NCBI RefSeq assembly: GCF_002237645.1
Contig: NZ_MJUZ01000011.1
Coordinates: 1 to 64,000 of the forward strand
Length of the DNA: 64,000 bases
Reading direction: 5' to 3'
Source of the DNA: Desulfovibrio sp. MES5
GTDB taxonomy: Bacteria > Desulfobacterota > Desulfovibrionia > Desulfovibrionales > Desulfovibrionaceae
Shown here: positions 33,841-42,497 of the stretch, piece by piece
Layout: the number at the start of each line of letters is the position of its first letter
Position numbering within the stretch: position 1 is the stretch's first letter
Translations under genes and position numbers: made by a program
Notes under the pieces: model-generated
What the model saw: only the letters and a program-made list of their open reading frames with translations
Databases searched by the model: none
Told to the model about the DNA's origin: nothing

Positions 33841-35168
33841 GCCGGGCGCTTGCGCGTGGAAATCTTGGTGAAAAGGTACTCCACGCATTCCACCAGACTG
33901 CCCTTGTCGCCGACAAAGCCGCCCTTGGTTATCATCGGCAAATCGGCCTGAACGCCGCCGATAATGTGTCCGTACACAGCCAGGGGAAGAACCTGGTCGC
34001 GCACCGTAAACCCGCCCGCTTTCAGCGTGCGGATAACAGACACCGTGACTTCGCCGCCCGAAGTGTACAGGCCGCCAATGCGCAGGTCTTCGCGGCGCAG
34101 CGCCGCATCGGTCACGCTGGCAATGGCTTCGTTTATGCGCTGCGAAATCTCCGAGTGCGTGATGTTCATCTTGCGCGACATCTCGTCCAGAGAAAAAACG
34201 TCTTCCTTGCTGGCGGCAGTGCAGACGCCAAGCACGGTGACGCCGCTCGGCGGCGTAGCCACGGCATCAAGCACCCGCGCGCACTCGCTGGCGGCTTCGT
34301 CCTTTCCGGCCAAAATCTTGTGTACGTTCATGGGCACCAGATGGCAGGGATGCGCCAGATGCAGGGCTTCCATCTGAACACGGGTAAGCTCGCTGGTGCT
34401 GCCAATGGCAAGAAACACGCGGTTTTCATACTGCGAGCGAGGGGCCTGCACGCGCACGGCCGCCAGCTCGGCAGTGAAGGGGCCGGGATCAACCGACACG
34501 AGCGGATACGGAGCATCGGCCAGAGACTGCGCGATGGTGGTAATATCTTCATCAGCCACAGCGTCGCACACCACAACCCGGCACCCTTCCCCACGCAGTT
34601 CTTCAATGGCCTGGCGCACGATTGCAGCGCCTCCCAAAACTTTTTCAAGGGGAACAAATCCGCACTTCATGGCGCTCTGCCCGGCAAAAATCCTGAGGAC
34701 GGACGTGTCCTTAACGGGCGTGGCCGCATCCTGTGCAATGGGCGAGCGCTCCAGCGGCACGCCGTGCACGATCTGATAACCGCCCACGCAGATACGCCCG
34801 GAGGACGGATAGGACGGCACCAGGACGGCAAGCGACTGTTCATGGCCGTAGCTGTCGTCCATAGCCTTGATGGCGGCCTCAATCTCCGCGCCCACGTTGC
34901 CGCGCAGGGTGGAGTCAACACGCTTGGAAACCAGCGCGGGCTTTTCGGCGCAGAACATCTTTACTGCCGCATACACGGCGTCCCACGCTTTCTGGCGAGA
35001 AAGCAGGCGGCTTTCCGCATTCAGTGAAACCGCGGTGAAAGCCGAAAAATACTGGGGATCCCATTTGTCCAGCCCAAGGCAGGTGGCGCTGGAAAACCCC
35101 TTGGCGGTGAGCAGCGCCCCATTGGCGTTGGCTCCTGTAAAGTCGTCTGCAATTACAGCTATATTCAT
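33837..35168 (-). CDS. Four-carbon acid sugar kinase (DUF1537, DtnK/LtnK-like)
   Basis: 443 residues. The N-terminal domain begins MNIAVIADDFTGANANGALL, with SKRVDSTLRGNVGAEI near 80-95. The C-terminal nucleotide-binding domain has LYTSGGEVTVSVIRTL. Family members phosphorylate D-threonate, L-threonate or D-erythronate at C4. Product goes to the PdxA2-type enzyme next door. The conserved start excludes the 61-codon upstream extension. The TAG stop coincides with the edge of repeat A1. Confidence 0.92.
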   Translation of the reverse strand: MNIAVIADDFTGANANGALLTAKGFSSATCLGLDKWDPQYFSAFTAVSLNAESRLLSRQKAWDAVYAAVKMFCAEKPALVSKRVDSTLRGNVGAEIEAAIKAMDDSYGHEQSLAVLVPSYPSSGRICVGGYQIVHGVPLERSPIAQDAATPVKDTSVLRIFAGQSAMKCGFVPLEKVLGGAAIVRQAIEELRGEGCRVVVCDAVADEDITTIAQSLADAPYPLVSVDPGPFTAELAAVRVQAPRSQYENRVFLAIGSTSELTRVQMEALHLAHPCHLVPMNVHKILAGKDEAASECARVLDAVATPPSGVTVLGVCTAASKEDVFSLDEMSRKMNITHSEISQRINEAIASVTDAALRREDLRIGGLYTSGGEVTVSVIRTLKAGGFTVRDQVLPLAVYGHIIGGVQADLPMITKGGFVGDKGSLVECVEYLFTKISTRKRPA

Positions 35169-35238
35169 GGCAAACTCTTTTGGTCCTCGCGGCGTTTGGC
35201 CAGACCGGTACAAAGGTTTGAAAAACGGATAGCCCTGA

Positions 35239-36012
35239 TCAGGCTCCGGCATAAAGCAAGCGGGCCCCGACGCCTTCAAGGGCTTGCCGGGCGTCATGAT
35301 TGAGGCCTTCATCGGTAATGACGCGATAAAAATCTTCCACTCCGGCCACACGCCAGGGGCTGAATTTCGCGTATTTTGAAGAATCGGCCAGAAGAATGCT
35401 TTTGTCCGCGCTGGCCATAAGCTGAATCTTGCGGTGCATCTTCTCCGAAGAGCTGGTGGTCACGCCGTGCTGGGCCCCCCACACGTTGATGCCCACAAAG
35501 GCCACGGTGGTGCGTATGCGGCGCAGATACGCCACAGAGTCAGTATCGTTGCAAGCCCGGCTGATGGGGTCTATCCGCCCCCCGGTAAGAAAAACCTCAA
35601 TATGGGGATGGCCGGAAAGAAGCAGCGCGATTTCAAGATCCGGCGTAACCACGGACAGATTCTTGAATGGCAGTGAAGGCAACAGGCGCGCCAGCTCAAG
35701 GGTGGTCGTGCCCGCGTCAAGGCCGATGAACGAGTCATCCTGTATAAACTCGCATGCGGCACGCGCTATGGCAACCTTTGCCTCCAGCATGCTGCCCGCC
35801 TTGTGGGACCGGGGAATGTCGTGCGCCTCAAACCCCACGGGGACAGCCCCGCCCCAGGTAATTTCAAGCTGCTTTTGCTCTTCCAGCACCTTGAGGTCGC
35901 GGCGTACCGTCATAACAGAAATGCCCAGAGCCTTTGCAAGCTCCCGGCTGTTGACCGCGCCCTGACTCTTGATAAGCCGGGCCATCTTTCTACGGCGTTC
36001 GACTGGCAGCAT
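35239..36012 (-). CDS. DeoR-family transcriptional regulator
   Basis: 257 residues. N-terminal winged HTH (residues 3-55; SRELAKALGISVMTVRRDLK) and a DeoRC sugar-phosphate sensing domain (about 75-240; DAGTTTLELARLLP and SSSEKMHRKI). It probably represses the kinase-dehydrogenase-permease genes until a phosphorylated acid appears. An upstream in-frame TTG at 36057 would lengthen it by 15 residues but falls in the TTTTGTTA repeats. Confidence 0.91.
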   Translation of the reverse strand: MLPVERRRKMARLIKSQGAVNSRELAKALGISVMTVRRDLKVLEEQKQLEITWGGAVPVGFEAHDIPRSHKAGSMLEAKVAIARAACEFIQDDSFIGLDAGTTTLELARLLPSLPFKNLSVVTPDLEIALLLSGHPHIEVFLTGGRIDPISRACNDTDSVAYLRRIRTTVAFVGINVWGAQHGVTTSSSEKMHRKIQLMASADKSILLADSSKYAKFSPWRVAGVEDFYRVITDEGLNHDARQALEGVGARLLYAGA

Positions 36013-36057
36013 GACAAACCCTGCTTCTGTGACAGTTTGATGTTGCTTTTTAGTCAA

Positions 36058-36075
36058 TTTTGTTATTTTTTGTTA
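36058..36075. promoter_or_regulatory. Direct-repeat operator candidate of the DeoR regulator (site 1)
   Basis: TTTTGTTA occurs at 36058-36065 and 36068-36075, a 10-base spacing. An identical arrangement is found about 110 bases upstream. It lies just before the DeoR start. Confidence 0.5.
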
Positions 36076-36114
36076 TGCTCGCATATGATTAAATCGTCAA
36101 GACGTCAAACGGAA

Positions 36115-36143
36115 AAAGCCCCAGAACTCTTTTCCGGGGCTTT
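36115..36143 (-). terminator. Terminator on the minus strand
   Basis: Read on the minus strand: AAAGCCCC, 13-base loop, GGGGCTTTTT. It probably ends transcripts coming from the sigma-54 activator gene before the DeoR promoter. Confidence 0.65.
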
Positions 36144-36167
36144 GATATTTCTATATATTTTTTTATG

Positions 36168-36185
36168 CTTTGTTACTTTTTGTTA
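36168..36185. promoter_or_regulatory. Direct-repeat operator candidate of the DeoR regulator (site 2)
   Basis: CTTTGTTA (36168-36175) and TTTTGTTA (36178-36185), spaced 10 bases as in site 1. Two such paired sites about 110 bases apart suit a looping repressor. Confidence 0.5.
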
Positions 36186-36278
36186 CCCTGCACTCATTTC
36201 CTCCTGACCTGAGTCAGGTTTGTTGACGCCCAGCGACACGCTGCGCTTTGCCCTGCCTTGATCTCTGACTGCGCGATC

Positions 36279-36425
36279 AGAGCAATTTAACTTTTAAATT
36301 GCTCCGACGGCTGCGTGAGCAGACGTTCGCTACGGAGGCGTAAGCGCAGTTTATCTGGCGGTTAAACGCTGAAGTGAGCGTGCCTTAAACTTTGAAAATG
36401 TATATTCTCAAAGTTAATCTGCTCC
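36279..36425 (-). repeat. Intergenic repeat family B, copy 1 (inverted)
   Basis: Its minus-strand reading aligns with 45529-45679, sharing GGCTGCGTGAGCAG and AGCGCAGTTT on the plus strand. Ends AGAGCAATTT and GCTCC. Confidence 0.7.
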
Positions 36426-36580
36426 AAGAGGCACGCGCCGCAACAGAGCAGGAAACGACATGGGCCGCAAACCTGCACCCCCAAACCAAAGTCCACACAA
36501 CGTCTGCCAACTGCGCCAGCCTGAAAGGCCGGATACGTGATTGGCATTATTAATCCTGTGCAGTTCTGCCAGATAAAGAA

Positions 36581-37501
36581 CTACTGCCCCAGGCCATATT
36601 TCTTCATTTTTCTGTAAAGAGTCGTTCTGGCGATGCCCAGAGTCTCAGCAGCCTTGCTGATGTTTCCCCCGGCCGCTTCCAGTGTTTTACGAACCATATT
36701 TTCACACAAATCGTCCATGGAGGCATGCCCCGGCGCAATCTCTGGCTGCCCGGCAGCCAGACCCGTCACATTTTTCCCTGAAATATGGCGAGGCAGGCAG
36801 TCAAGCCTGATGGAGGCCCCGTCAGAAAGCACCAGGGCTCTTTCGCACACGTTCTGCAACTCGCGCACGTTGCCCGGCCAGGGATAGGCCTTGAGCATTT
36901 CCACCACGGCAGGCTCAACGGTCACCATGGGCAGGTTCAGCCGCGCGCAAAGCTTGCGCCAGAATGTTTTTGCCAGCAATTCCACGTCCCCTTTACGCTC
37001 GCGCAGGGGAGGCAGTTCAATTTCCAAGACATTGAGGCGGTAATAGAGATCAGACCGAAAAGTTCCCGCCCGCACCTCATCCGCCAGATTTACATTGCCT
37101 GCGGCGATCACACGAAGGTCAAGACGAACGAGGCGATTGCCGCCAAGAGGTGAAAAAGCCATTTCCTGAAGTACGCGCAAAAATTTTGCCTGCACTGCCA
37201 ATGGCAGACTGTTCACCTCATCCAGAAAAAGCGTCCCGCCATTGGCGGCTTCAAGTCGGCCCTTCTGCCCGCCCTTTCGCGCTCCGGTAAAAGCGCCCTC
37301 TTCATAGCCGAATAGTTCGGCTTCGATAAGGTCATTGGGAATGGCTGCGCAGGAAATGCCGACAAAGGGCCGTTCGGGCTCATCTCCGGCATTGTGAATC
37401 GCCTGGGCAAAAAGCTCTTTGCCAGTACCGCTTTCGCCAAAAATAACGATACGCGAGGCCATGCGCGAAGCGCGCCGGGCCAGGTCGATAGCCTGCCGCA
37501 A
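36581..37501 (-). CDS. AAA+ and Fis-HTH part of a sigma-54 activator (after in-frame TGA)
   Basis: This is the distal part of one reading frame running from 38650 to 36581 that is cut by TGA at 37586-37588. The AAA+ domain has Walker A GESGTGKE, the sigma-54 contact loop GAFTGA, Walker B GGTLFLDEVN and the Fis-type HTH at the end (GNISKAAETLGIARTTLY). All look intact. No ATG with a ribosome site lies between the TGA and the AAA+ domain; the frame's first alternative start is the TTG at 37501. Either the protein is made by read-through or restart, or the regulator is dead. Confidence 0.8.
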   Translation of the reverse strand: MRQAIDLARRASRMASRIVIFGESGTGKELFAQAIHNAGDEPERPFVGISCAAIPNDLIEAELFGYEEGAFTGARKGGQKGRLEAANGGTLFLDEVNSLPLAVQAKFLRVLQEMAFSPLGGNRLVRLDLRVIAAGNVNLADEVRAGTFRSDLYYRLNVLEIELPPLRERKGDVELLAKTFWRKLCARLNLPMVTVEPAVVEMLKAYPWPGNVRELQNVCERALVLSDGASIRLDCLPRHISGKNVTGLAAGQPEIAPGHASMDDLCENMVRKTLEAAGGNISKAAETLGIARTTLYRKMKKYGLGQ

Positions 37502-37585
37502 CGCGGGGCTTGCCCCAAGTATGTCTGTGAACTGGTACGTTGCTGTGTGAACCGGCGTGACCTCACGGGTCAGCGGAACAGCCGT

Positions 37586-38650
37586 TCAGGAGGTCGGCGG
37601 CGGCCCGCTGGCAGTTCTGCCCCTGTTTCGTCCGCCTGTGGCAGTCATGTCTGGATTCAGGGCAAGGGCCATGCCCACGGATTTTCCCGCGCTCAGTTCC
37701 ACAGGCGAAAATGTGCAGGCGATGCGTTGCGGCCCCTGGCCTGTGAGGAACGTCAGAGTGTCCTGCCCTTGTCGTTGCCCGGCCAGAGCCCTTTGCAGCC
37801 TTTGAACATCAAGAGAACTCACCAGAGAAACCGCGCTTCTGCCAGGAAGTTCAAGTTCGCCAGACGTGAACAATGTTGACGCATGTTTGTTAGCGTGGGT
37901 GATGCCCCCATTGCCATCAAGCACCAGCAACGGGTAGGTCAGGGAATCGTGGGCATTCCGCAATAAAGCCTCAAGCTTCTGCCCGGTGGTTTCTATGGTC
38001 TGCTGGCGCACGCGCATGCCTATATAGTTGGCAAAAGTCGTCACCAGGGCGAGGGCCATTATCTCGGGGCTGGCAATATTGCCCGAAATGGTCAGCACTG
38101 CCAGAACGCCCGAGGCATCGGCCAGAATGGGAGCAGAAGCGCAGCGCCACGAATGCAGACCGGCATTGTAATGCTCATAGCCGCATATCTGCACCGGACA
38201 ACGCCGTTGCAGCGCCATGCCTATGGCTGAAGCGCCAACCTTGTCGATATTCCTGTCAGCGCCCGGCATGTTGTATTGGGTGCGGGCCACATTCAGCAGA
38301 TCCTTGTCGCCCACGGTAGCAAGAATGTGCCCGGACGAACCCGTAAGAATTGCCATGTGGCCGGTGCCGCTAATGCTCGAATCAAGCATCTCAAGCACCG
38401 GAGCCGCCGCGTTGAGCAACATGGCGGACTGGCTGCACAAGTCGTCAAAGGGCACCCTTTCCAGCACCGGCACTTCGGGAACCCGCACAGGGTCGATGCA
38501 GGCATTGCGACTAAGCAACCAGCCATCCAGGATGTGATCAGGCACACGCCCCCGGATTTCATGGCCATCAATGAAATCCTTCCAGGCTTCGTGAACCGTC
38601 TGCTGATACACGGGATTTTGTGGTGTGAAATCGACCGGAAGACACCTCAT
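37586..38650 (-). CDS. Sensory half of an AcoR-like sigma-54 activator, ending at TGA
   Basis: 354 residues. A GAF-like domain (about 60-200) is followed by a PAS-like domain (about 225-325), as in AcoR and other activators sensing small metabolites. The start has AGGAGG upstream. The frame continues without shift beyond TGA into an AAA+/Fis module, so the natural product should be about 689 residues. The TGA lies in a Pro/Ser/Thr-rich linker where selenocysteine would serve no obvious purpose. Adjacent palindromes and sigma-54 promoters suggest the intact protein controls the hydroxyproline genes. Confidence 0.82.
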   Translation of the reverse strand: MRCLPVDFTPQNPVYQQTVHEAWKDFIDGHEIRGRVPDHILDGWLLSRNACIDPVRVPEVPVLERVPFDDLCSQSAMLLNAAAPVLEMLDSSISGTGHMAILTGSSGHILATVGDKDLLNVARTQYNMPGADRNIDKVGASAIGMALQRRCPVQICGYEHYNAGLHSWRCASAPILADASGVLAVLTISGNIASPEIMALALVTTFANYIGMRVRQQTIETTGQKLEALLRNAHDSLTYPLLVLDGNGGITHANKHASTLFTSGELELPGRSAVSLVSSLDVQRLQRALAGQRQGQDTLTFLTGQGPQRIACTFSPVELSAGKSVGMALALNPDMTATGGRNRGRTASGPPPTS

Positions 38651-38691
38651 GTCGCCATTCCTCCTGATCGTGTAGCGGAAGCAAACACGAC

Positions 38692-38708
38692 TGTAGCGTT
38701 ACGCTACA
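38692..38708. promoter_or_regulatory. Activator palindrome TGTAGC-N5-GCTACA (site 1)
   Basis: TGTAGCGTTACGCTACA is a 6-5-6 palindrome 42 bases upstream of the activator start. It lies about 120 bases upstream of the expected start site of the -24/-12 promoter at 38795. A lone TGTAGC half-site lies at 38671. Confidence 0.72.
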
Positions 38709-38794
38709 ATTATCTTTATATTACCAATCTAAAAAATTTTGTGCAACACAGGCTATCCTGATGGCATCAGTATTTTTTGTACTTCTGTGCAACA

Positions 38795-38811
38795 TTGGCA
38801 GATTTTTTGCT
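38795..38811 (+). promoter_or_regulatory. Sigma-54 promoter for the phosphatase/transporter genes
   Basis: TTGGCAGATTTTTTGCT has GG and GC separated by exactly 10 bases, matching TTGGCACG-N4-TTGC. It lies 250 bases before the IMPase-like gene. Confidence 0.75.
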
Positions 38812-39060
38812 ATTCAATAATAAAATAGATCACTGCCAGCCATAAACACATCTTATTTTTTTGCGAAAAACTTTTACATATTATATTTTCAAATTAATTA
38901 TCCTCAAAAAGATGAAATATGAATATTTTTTATAGAGAATTACATTTACGCATGCCCACGAAACAATCAGGCACAAATGCCTGCTGCAAAACGGCAGTGA
39001 ACGCCTTTGCAGAATCTGCCGGTCTGCATCCTTTCCACCTTTACCGACGGAGACAATGCC

Positions 39061-39855
39061 ATGCCAGAATATGAAGCATTTTTAGATATAGCCATGCGGG
39101 CTGCGGACGTTTCACGCCAGATACTCACTGAGCACAGACAGAAATACCTGCGTGGAAACTATGATTTCAAAACAAAAAACGACGCAAGCCCGGTGACGGA
39201 AACCGATGAGCGCGTGGAGCGTGAGATACGCTCGATCATTTCTGGCGCTTTCCCGGAGCACGGCATGCTTGGCGAGGAATACGGGGCCAACGCCGCCACC
39301 GCCGAATACGTATGGGTGATCGACCCCATCGACGGCACACGGCAGTTCATTGTGGGCTATCCATTTTACGGCACGCTCATTGCCCTGTGCCGCAACGGCA
39401 TACCCGTGCTTGGCGTTGTGGAAATGCCCGTCATGGCTGAACGCTGGGTGGGCGTAAAGGGTCGACAATCCACAGTCAACGGCCTGCCCATACAAACCCG
39501 CCCCCATACTGACCTTGCCACCGCCCTGGTGGCTTCCAGCAATACCGAATTCGTCTTTGATTCAGACAGGGCAGCCTACAATCACCTCATTGCGTCCACC
39601 AAATGGCGCGTCTACGGCGGCGCTTGCTATGGCTACATGAGCCTTGCGGCAGGCAAAATAGACCTCTGCTTTGACAGCGGCATCATGCGTGAAGTGGATT
39701 ATTGCGCTCTTGTGCCCATCATTGAAGGCGCGGGGGGCGTCATGTCCGACTGGGATGGCAACCCTCTGACCATGCACTCCGGCATGCAGGTTCTGGCATG
39801 CGGCGACCACAGGCTGCATGAACAGGTTTTGCGTGAAATCAAGGCACATCGCTAG
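39061..39855 (+). CDS. Inositol-monophosphatase-superfamily phosphatase (HisN-like)
   Basis: 264 residues. Metal and substrate motifs: GEEYG (about 75-79), WVIDPIDGTRQFIVG (about 88-102), and DYCALVPIIEGAGG near 220, where the usual WDxAAG is altered. Such enzymes remove phosphate from inositol phosphate, histidinol phosphate or other small phosphoesters. The start has GGAGA upstream; a longer frame from 39007 is not needed. It stands directly behind a sigma-54 promoter and upstream of an organophosphate-type transporter. Its TAG stop lies in the tip of repeat B2. Confidence 0.86.
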   Translation: MPEYEAFLDIAMRAADVSRQILTEHRQKYLRGNYDFKTKNDASPVTETDERVEREIRSIISGAFPEHGMLGEEYGANAATAEYVWVIDPIDGTRQFIVGYPFYGTLIALCRNGIPVLGVVEMPVMAERWVGVKGRQSTVNGLPIQTRPHTDLATALVASSNTEFVFDSDRAAYNHLIASTKWRVYGGACYGYMSLAAGKIDLCFDSGIMREVDYCALVPIIEGAGGVMSDWDGNPLTMHSGMQVLACGDHRLHEQVLREIKAHR

Positions 39856-40002
39856 AGCGGATTCCCTTTGAGAACATACATCCGCAAAGCTTTGCACACG
39901 CCAGCCCCGCGCTTGACAGCGCAGGCAAGCGGCGTTCACCGCTTCACGGCGGGCGTCAGCTTACGCAATCGCCAGAGCAATCTTTATGTGACGTTGCTCT
40001 AG
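39852..40002. repeat. Intergenic repeat family B, copy 2
   Basis: 151 bases from CTAGAGCGGATT to GTTGCTCTAG. It aligns with copy 3 at 45529-45679. The first CTAG includes the stop codon of the phosphatase gene. Confidence 0.78.
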
Positions 40003-40044
40003 CCATTCGATAGCGTACCCGCCCATCTTGCACAAGGATACGCC

Positions 40045-41355
40045 ATGTTAGACTTCTTTAAGGCCTCACCTGCGCGCCCGGTTACCAAGAGTTCAGAAGA
40101 AATAGACAAAGACTATGCCTATTGGCGCATACACATGATGGCGTCCATATGGCTTGGTTACGCCATTTTTTACTTTACCCGCAACAGTTACAAGTCCATC
40201 ATGCCAGCCATGCTCAAGGATCTTGACTGGCAGCTCTCGGACGTTGGCATCCTGAGCACCATTTTCTATATTGTTTACGGCTCGTCACGCTTTCTGGGCG
40301 GCATCATAAGCGACAAGTCCAATCCCCGATATTTCATGGGCGTTGGGCTCATCATCACAGGCATCATCAACATTGCCTTCGGCATGAGTTCGTCCCTGCT
40401 GGCGCTGGCCATTCTGTGGGGACTCAACGCCTTCTTTCAGGGCTGGGGCTGGCCGCCCTGCACCAAGATTCTCACCACATGGTACTCGCGCAACGAACGC
40501 GGCTTCTGGTGGGCCGTGTGCAACACCTCGCACAACGTGGGCGGAGCCATCATTCCGTTGCTCGCGGGATGGCTGGCCATACACTACGGCTGGCGCTACG
40601 GCATGATCATCCCGGGCATCATAGGCATTGTGGCGGGCGTCATTCTTTGCATCGTCATGCGTGACAGGCCGGAATCTATGGGATTGCCCAAGGTGGGCGA
40701 ATGGCGCAAGGACCAGCTGGAGCTTGAACAGGTCAAGAAAAGCGAAAGCTCGCTCACCACATGGCAGGTGTTGCGCCTTTACGTCTTCACCAACAAATAC
40801 ATCTGGCTTCTGGCCATCTCCTATGTGCTTGTGTACGTCGTGCGCATCGGCGTCAACGATTGGGCCAACATGTACCTTGTGAAGGAACATGGCGTTGATC
40901 TGCTTGTGGCCAACAGCGCCATCACCATGCTTGAGATCGGCGGCTTCATCGGAACCATCGTCGCCGGATGGGGATCGGACAAGCTGTTCAAGGGCAACCG
41001 CATCCCGATGAACATCATTTTCATGCTGGGCATCATGTGCTCTGTGGGCGCGCTCTGGCTTCTGCCCCTGAGTTCCAAAATTGCCCTTGGCTCCGTATTT
41101 TTTCTGATCGGCTTTTTCATCTTTGGCCCTCAGATGCTCACCGGCATGGCCGCCGCCGAAGTCTGCCACAAGGAATACGCGGGCACGGCCACAGGCTTTG
41201 TAGGACTTTTCGGATATCTGGGAGCCGCCTGCACCGGTCTGCCGCTGGCAATGGTCATTGAAACCACAAGCTGGAACGGATTCTTCATCGTCATGACCGC
41301 AGCATCGCTGCTTTCGGCCATACTTATTGTGCCCATCATTGGTGGAAAGAAATAG
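40045..41355 (+). CDS. MFS transporter of the organophosphate:phosphate antiporter type
   Basis: 436 residues, 12 membrane segments. OPA-family (GlpT/UhpT/UhpC/PgtP) features include YFTRNSYKSIMPAM near the first helix and the GWPPCTKILTTWYSRNERG loop. Substrates of the family are phosphorylated C3-C6 compounds exchanged for phosphate. Paired with a phosphatase, it might import a phosphoester and release its carbon skeleton, but the sigma-54 site links both genes with the hydroxyproline regulon. AAGGAT precedes the ATG. Confidence 0.88.
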   Translation: MLDFFKASPARPVTKSSEEIDKDYAYWRIHMMASIWLGYAIFYFTRNSYKSIMPAMLKDLDWQLSDVGILSTIFYIVYGSSRFLGGIISDKSNPRYFMGVGLIITGIINIAFGMSSSLLALAILWGLNAFFQGWGWPPCTKILTTWYSRNERGFWWAVCNTSHNVGGAIIPLLAGWLAIHYGWRYGMIIPGIIGIVAGVILCIVMRDRPESMGLPKVGEWRKDQLELEQVKKSESSLTTWQVLRLYVFTNKYIWLLAISYVLVYVVRIGVNDWANMYLVKEHGVDLLVANSAITMLEIGGFIGTIVAGWGSDKLFKGNRIPMNIIFMLGIMCSVGALWLLPLSSKIALGSVFFLIGFFIFGPQMLTGMAAAEVCHKEYAGTATGFVGLFGYLGAACTGLPLAMVIETTSWNGFFIVMTAASLLSAILIVPIIGGKK

Positions 41356-41364
41356 ATTCTGACA

Positions 41365-41387
41365 AGGTGTAGCACAAGGCTACACCT
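41365..41387. promoter_or_regulatory. Activator palindrome (site 2)
   Basis: AGGTGTAGC, five bases, GCTACACCT: a perfect 9-bp inverted repeat with the TGTAGC-N5-GCTACA core of site 1. Further TGTAG half-sites follow at 41387 and 41412. It is about 130 bases upstream of the start site expected from the promoter at 41487. Confidence 0.75.
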
Positions 41388-41486
41388 GTAGTATTGTGAC
41401 GCATCAAAATCTGTAGCGTGCCGCACGCAGACAAAAAAGCAACCCAAAACAGCCATATTTTCTACGTACTTATATTTTATCTACTG

Positions 41487-41503
41487 TTGGTAGCTTTTTT
41501 GCT
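41487..41503 (+). promoter_or_regulatory. Sigma-54 promoter of the hydroxyproline operon
   Basis: TTGGTAGCTTTTTTGCT has the GG-N10-GC spacing of -24/-12 promoters. It lies 33 bases before the DapA-family gene, and its upstream palindrome is at 41365-41387. Confidence 0.78.
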
Positions 41504-41536
41504 AGAGCCGATGCACAAACATCCAATGGAGGATAC

Positions 41537-42424
41537 ATGAACAACATTCACGGTATTTTCGCAGTAACGGTGACGCACTTTAATCAGGACGGCAGCATCG
41601 ACTACGGCGCTATATCCAAACATATCCAGTGGCTGCTCAAATCCGGCGTACACGGCATCATGCCCGTGGGAGCCACTGGCGAATGGCCGGCGCTTTCCAC
41701 CGACGAACGCAAGCAGGTTGCCGAATTCACCATGAAGGAAGTAAACGGCAAGGTTCCGGTGATTGTGGGAGCCATTTCGCCCAACGTCGATGTTTCGGTT
41801 GAACTGTCAAAACATGCGGGGTCCATAGGCGCTGCGGGCGTCATGATTCTTCCTCCTCCCGCCGTGCATCCCAGCCAGCATGAAATTTATGAATTCTACA
41901 AATACATTTCCGGCAAAAGTCCCCTGCCGGTAATGGTTTACAACAATCCCGGCAGCTGCGGCGTGGCCGTGTCGCCTGAAACTCTGGTAAAGTGCGCCCA
42001 ATTGCCCAACATGGGCTTTCTTAAAGAATCCAGCGGCGACATCATGCGACTGACCCGTTCTGTGGACGAGGTGGGCGACAAATTGGTGGTTTTCTGCGGA
42101 TGCGAAAGCCTGGCCTATGAAAGTTTTGTCATGGGCGCCAAGGCCTGGGTTTGCGTGCTTGCCAACATTGCCCCCGCCATGTGCGTCAAGCTGTACAACC
42201 TTATTGTCAAAGAAAACAAACTTGACGAGGCCCGGCAGGTATACCGGCAGATGCTGCCCTTGCTGCGTCTGCTTGAAGACACTGGCGAGCTCTGGCAGGT
42301 GGTCAAACACGCGCTTGCGCTCAAGGGATTCGGGACAGGCACTCTGCGCATGCCCCGGCAGCCCATTTCTGAAGAAGTGCGCGTTGAACTTGAAAAAATT
42401 CTCAAACAGGCCGACTTTTGCTAG
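41537..42424 (+). CDS. DapA-family deaminase/lyase (hydroxyproline pathway)
   Basis: 295 residues of the DHDPS/NAL superfamily: GATGEWPALSTDER near 48-61, the catalytic Tyr in VMVYNNPG, and the Schiff-base Lys in GFLKESSGD. A lysine-synthesis role is unlikely because it is followed by dehydrogenase, aldehyde dehydrogenase and racemase genes. In this setting the family acts as pyrroline-4-hydroxy-2-carboxylate deaminase, giving 2-oxoglutarate semialdehyde. It is the first gene behind the sigma-54 promoter; GGAGG precedes the ATG. Confidence 0.86.
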   Translation: MNNIHGIFAVTVTHFNQDGSIDYGAISKHIQWLLKSGVHGIMPVGATGEWPALSTDERKQVAEFTMKEVNGKVPVIVGAISPNVDVSVELSKHAGSIGAAGVMILPPPAVHPSQHEIYEFYKYISGKSPLPVMVYNNPGSCGVAVSPETLVKCAQLPNMGFLKESSGDIMRLTRSVDEVGDKLVVFCGCESLAYESFVMGAKAWVCVLANIAPAMCVKLYNLIVKENKLDEARQVYRQMLPLLRLLEDTGELWQVVKHALALKGFGTGTLRMPRQPISEEVRVELEKILKQADFC

Positions 42425-42497
42425 CCTTTTTCATGAGGGGCGGCTTCGGTCAGCCCCTCATGCACATATCAGAGAAACTGAAGCAAAGGGAACAACC

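Noticed and set aside
32895-35027. A 710-codon open frame on the plus strand
   Set aside because: It lies exactly opposite the PdxA2-type dehydrogenase and DUF1537 kinase genes, both with full family motifs. Its product is a His/Gly/Arg-rich shadow typical of high-GC antisense frames, with no ribosome site.
37586-37588. TGA as selenocysteine codon
   Set aside because: A stem follows, but it is weak and the position is in a disordered Pro/Ser-rich linker far from any redox site. A nonsense mutation or sequence error is simpler.
41537-42424. Dihydrodipicolinate synthase for lysine
   Set aside because: The operon context and sigma-54 promoter point to catabolism; no lysine pathway genes are nearby.
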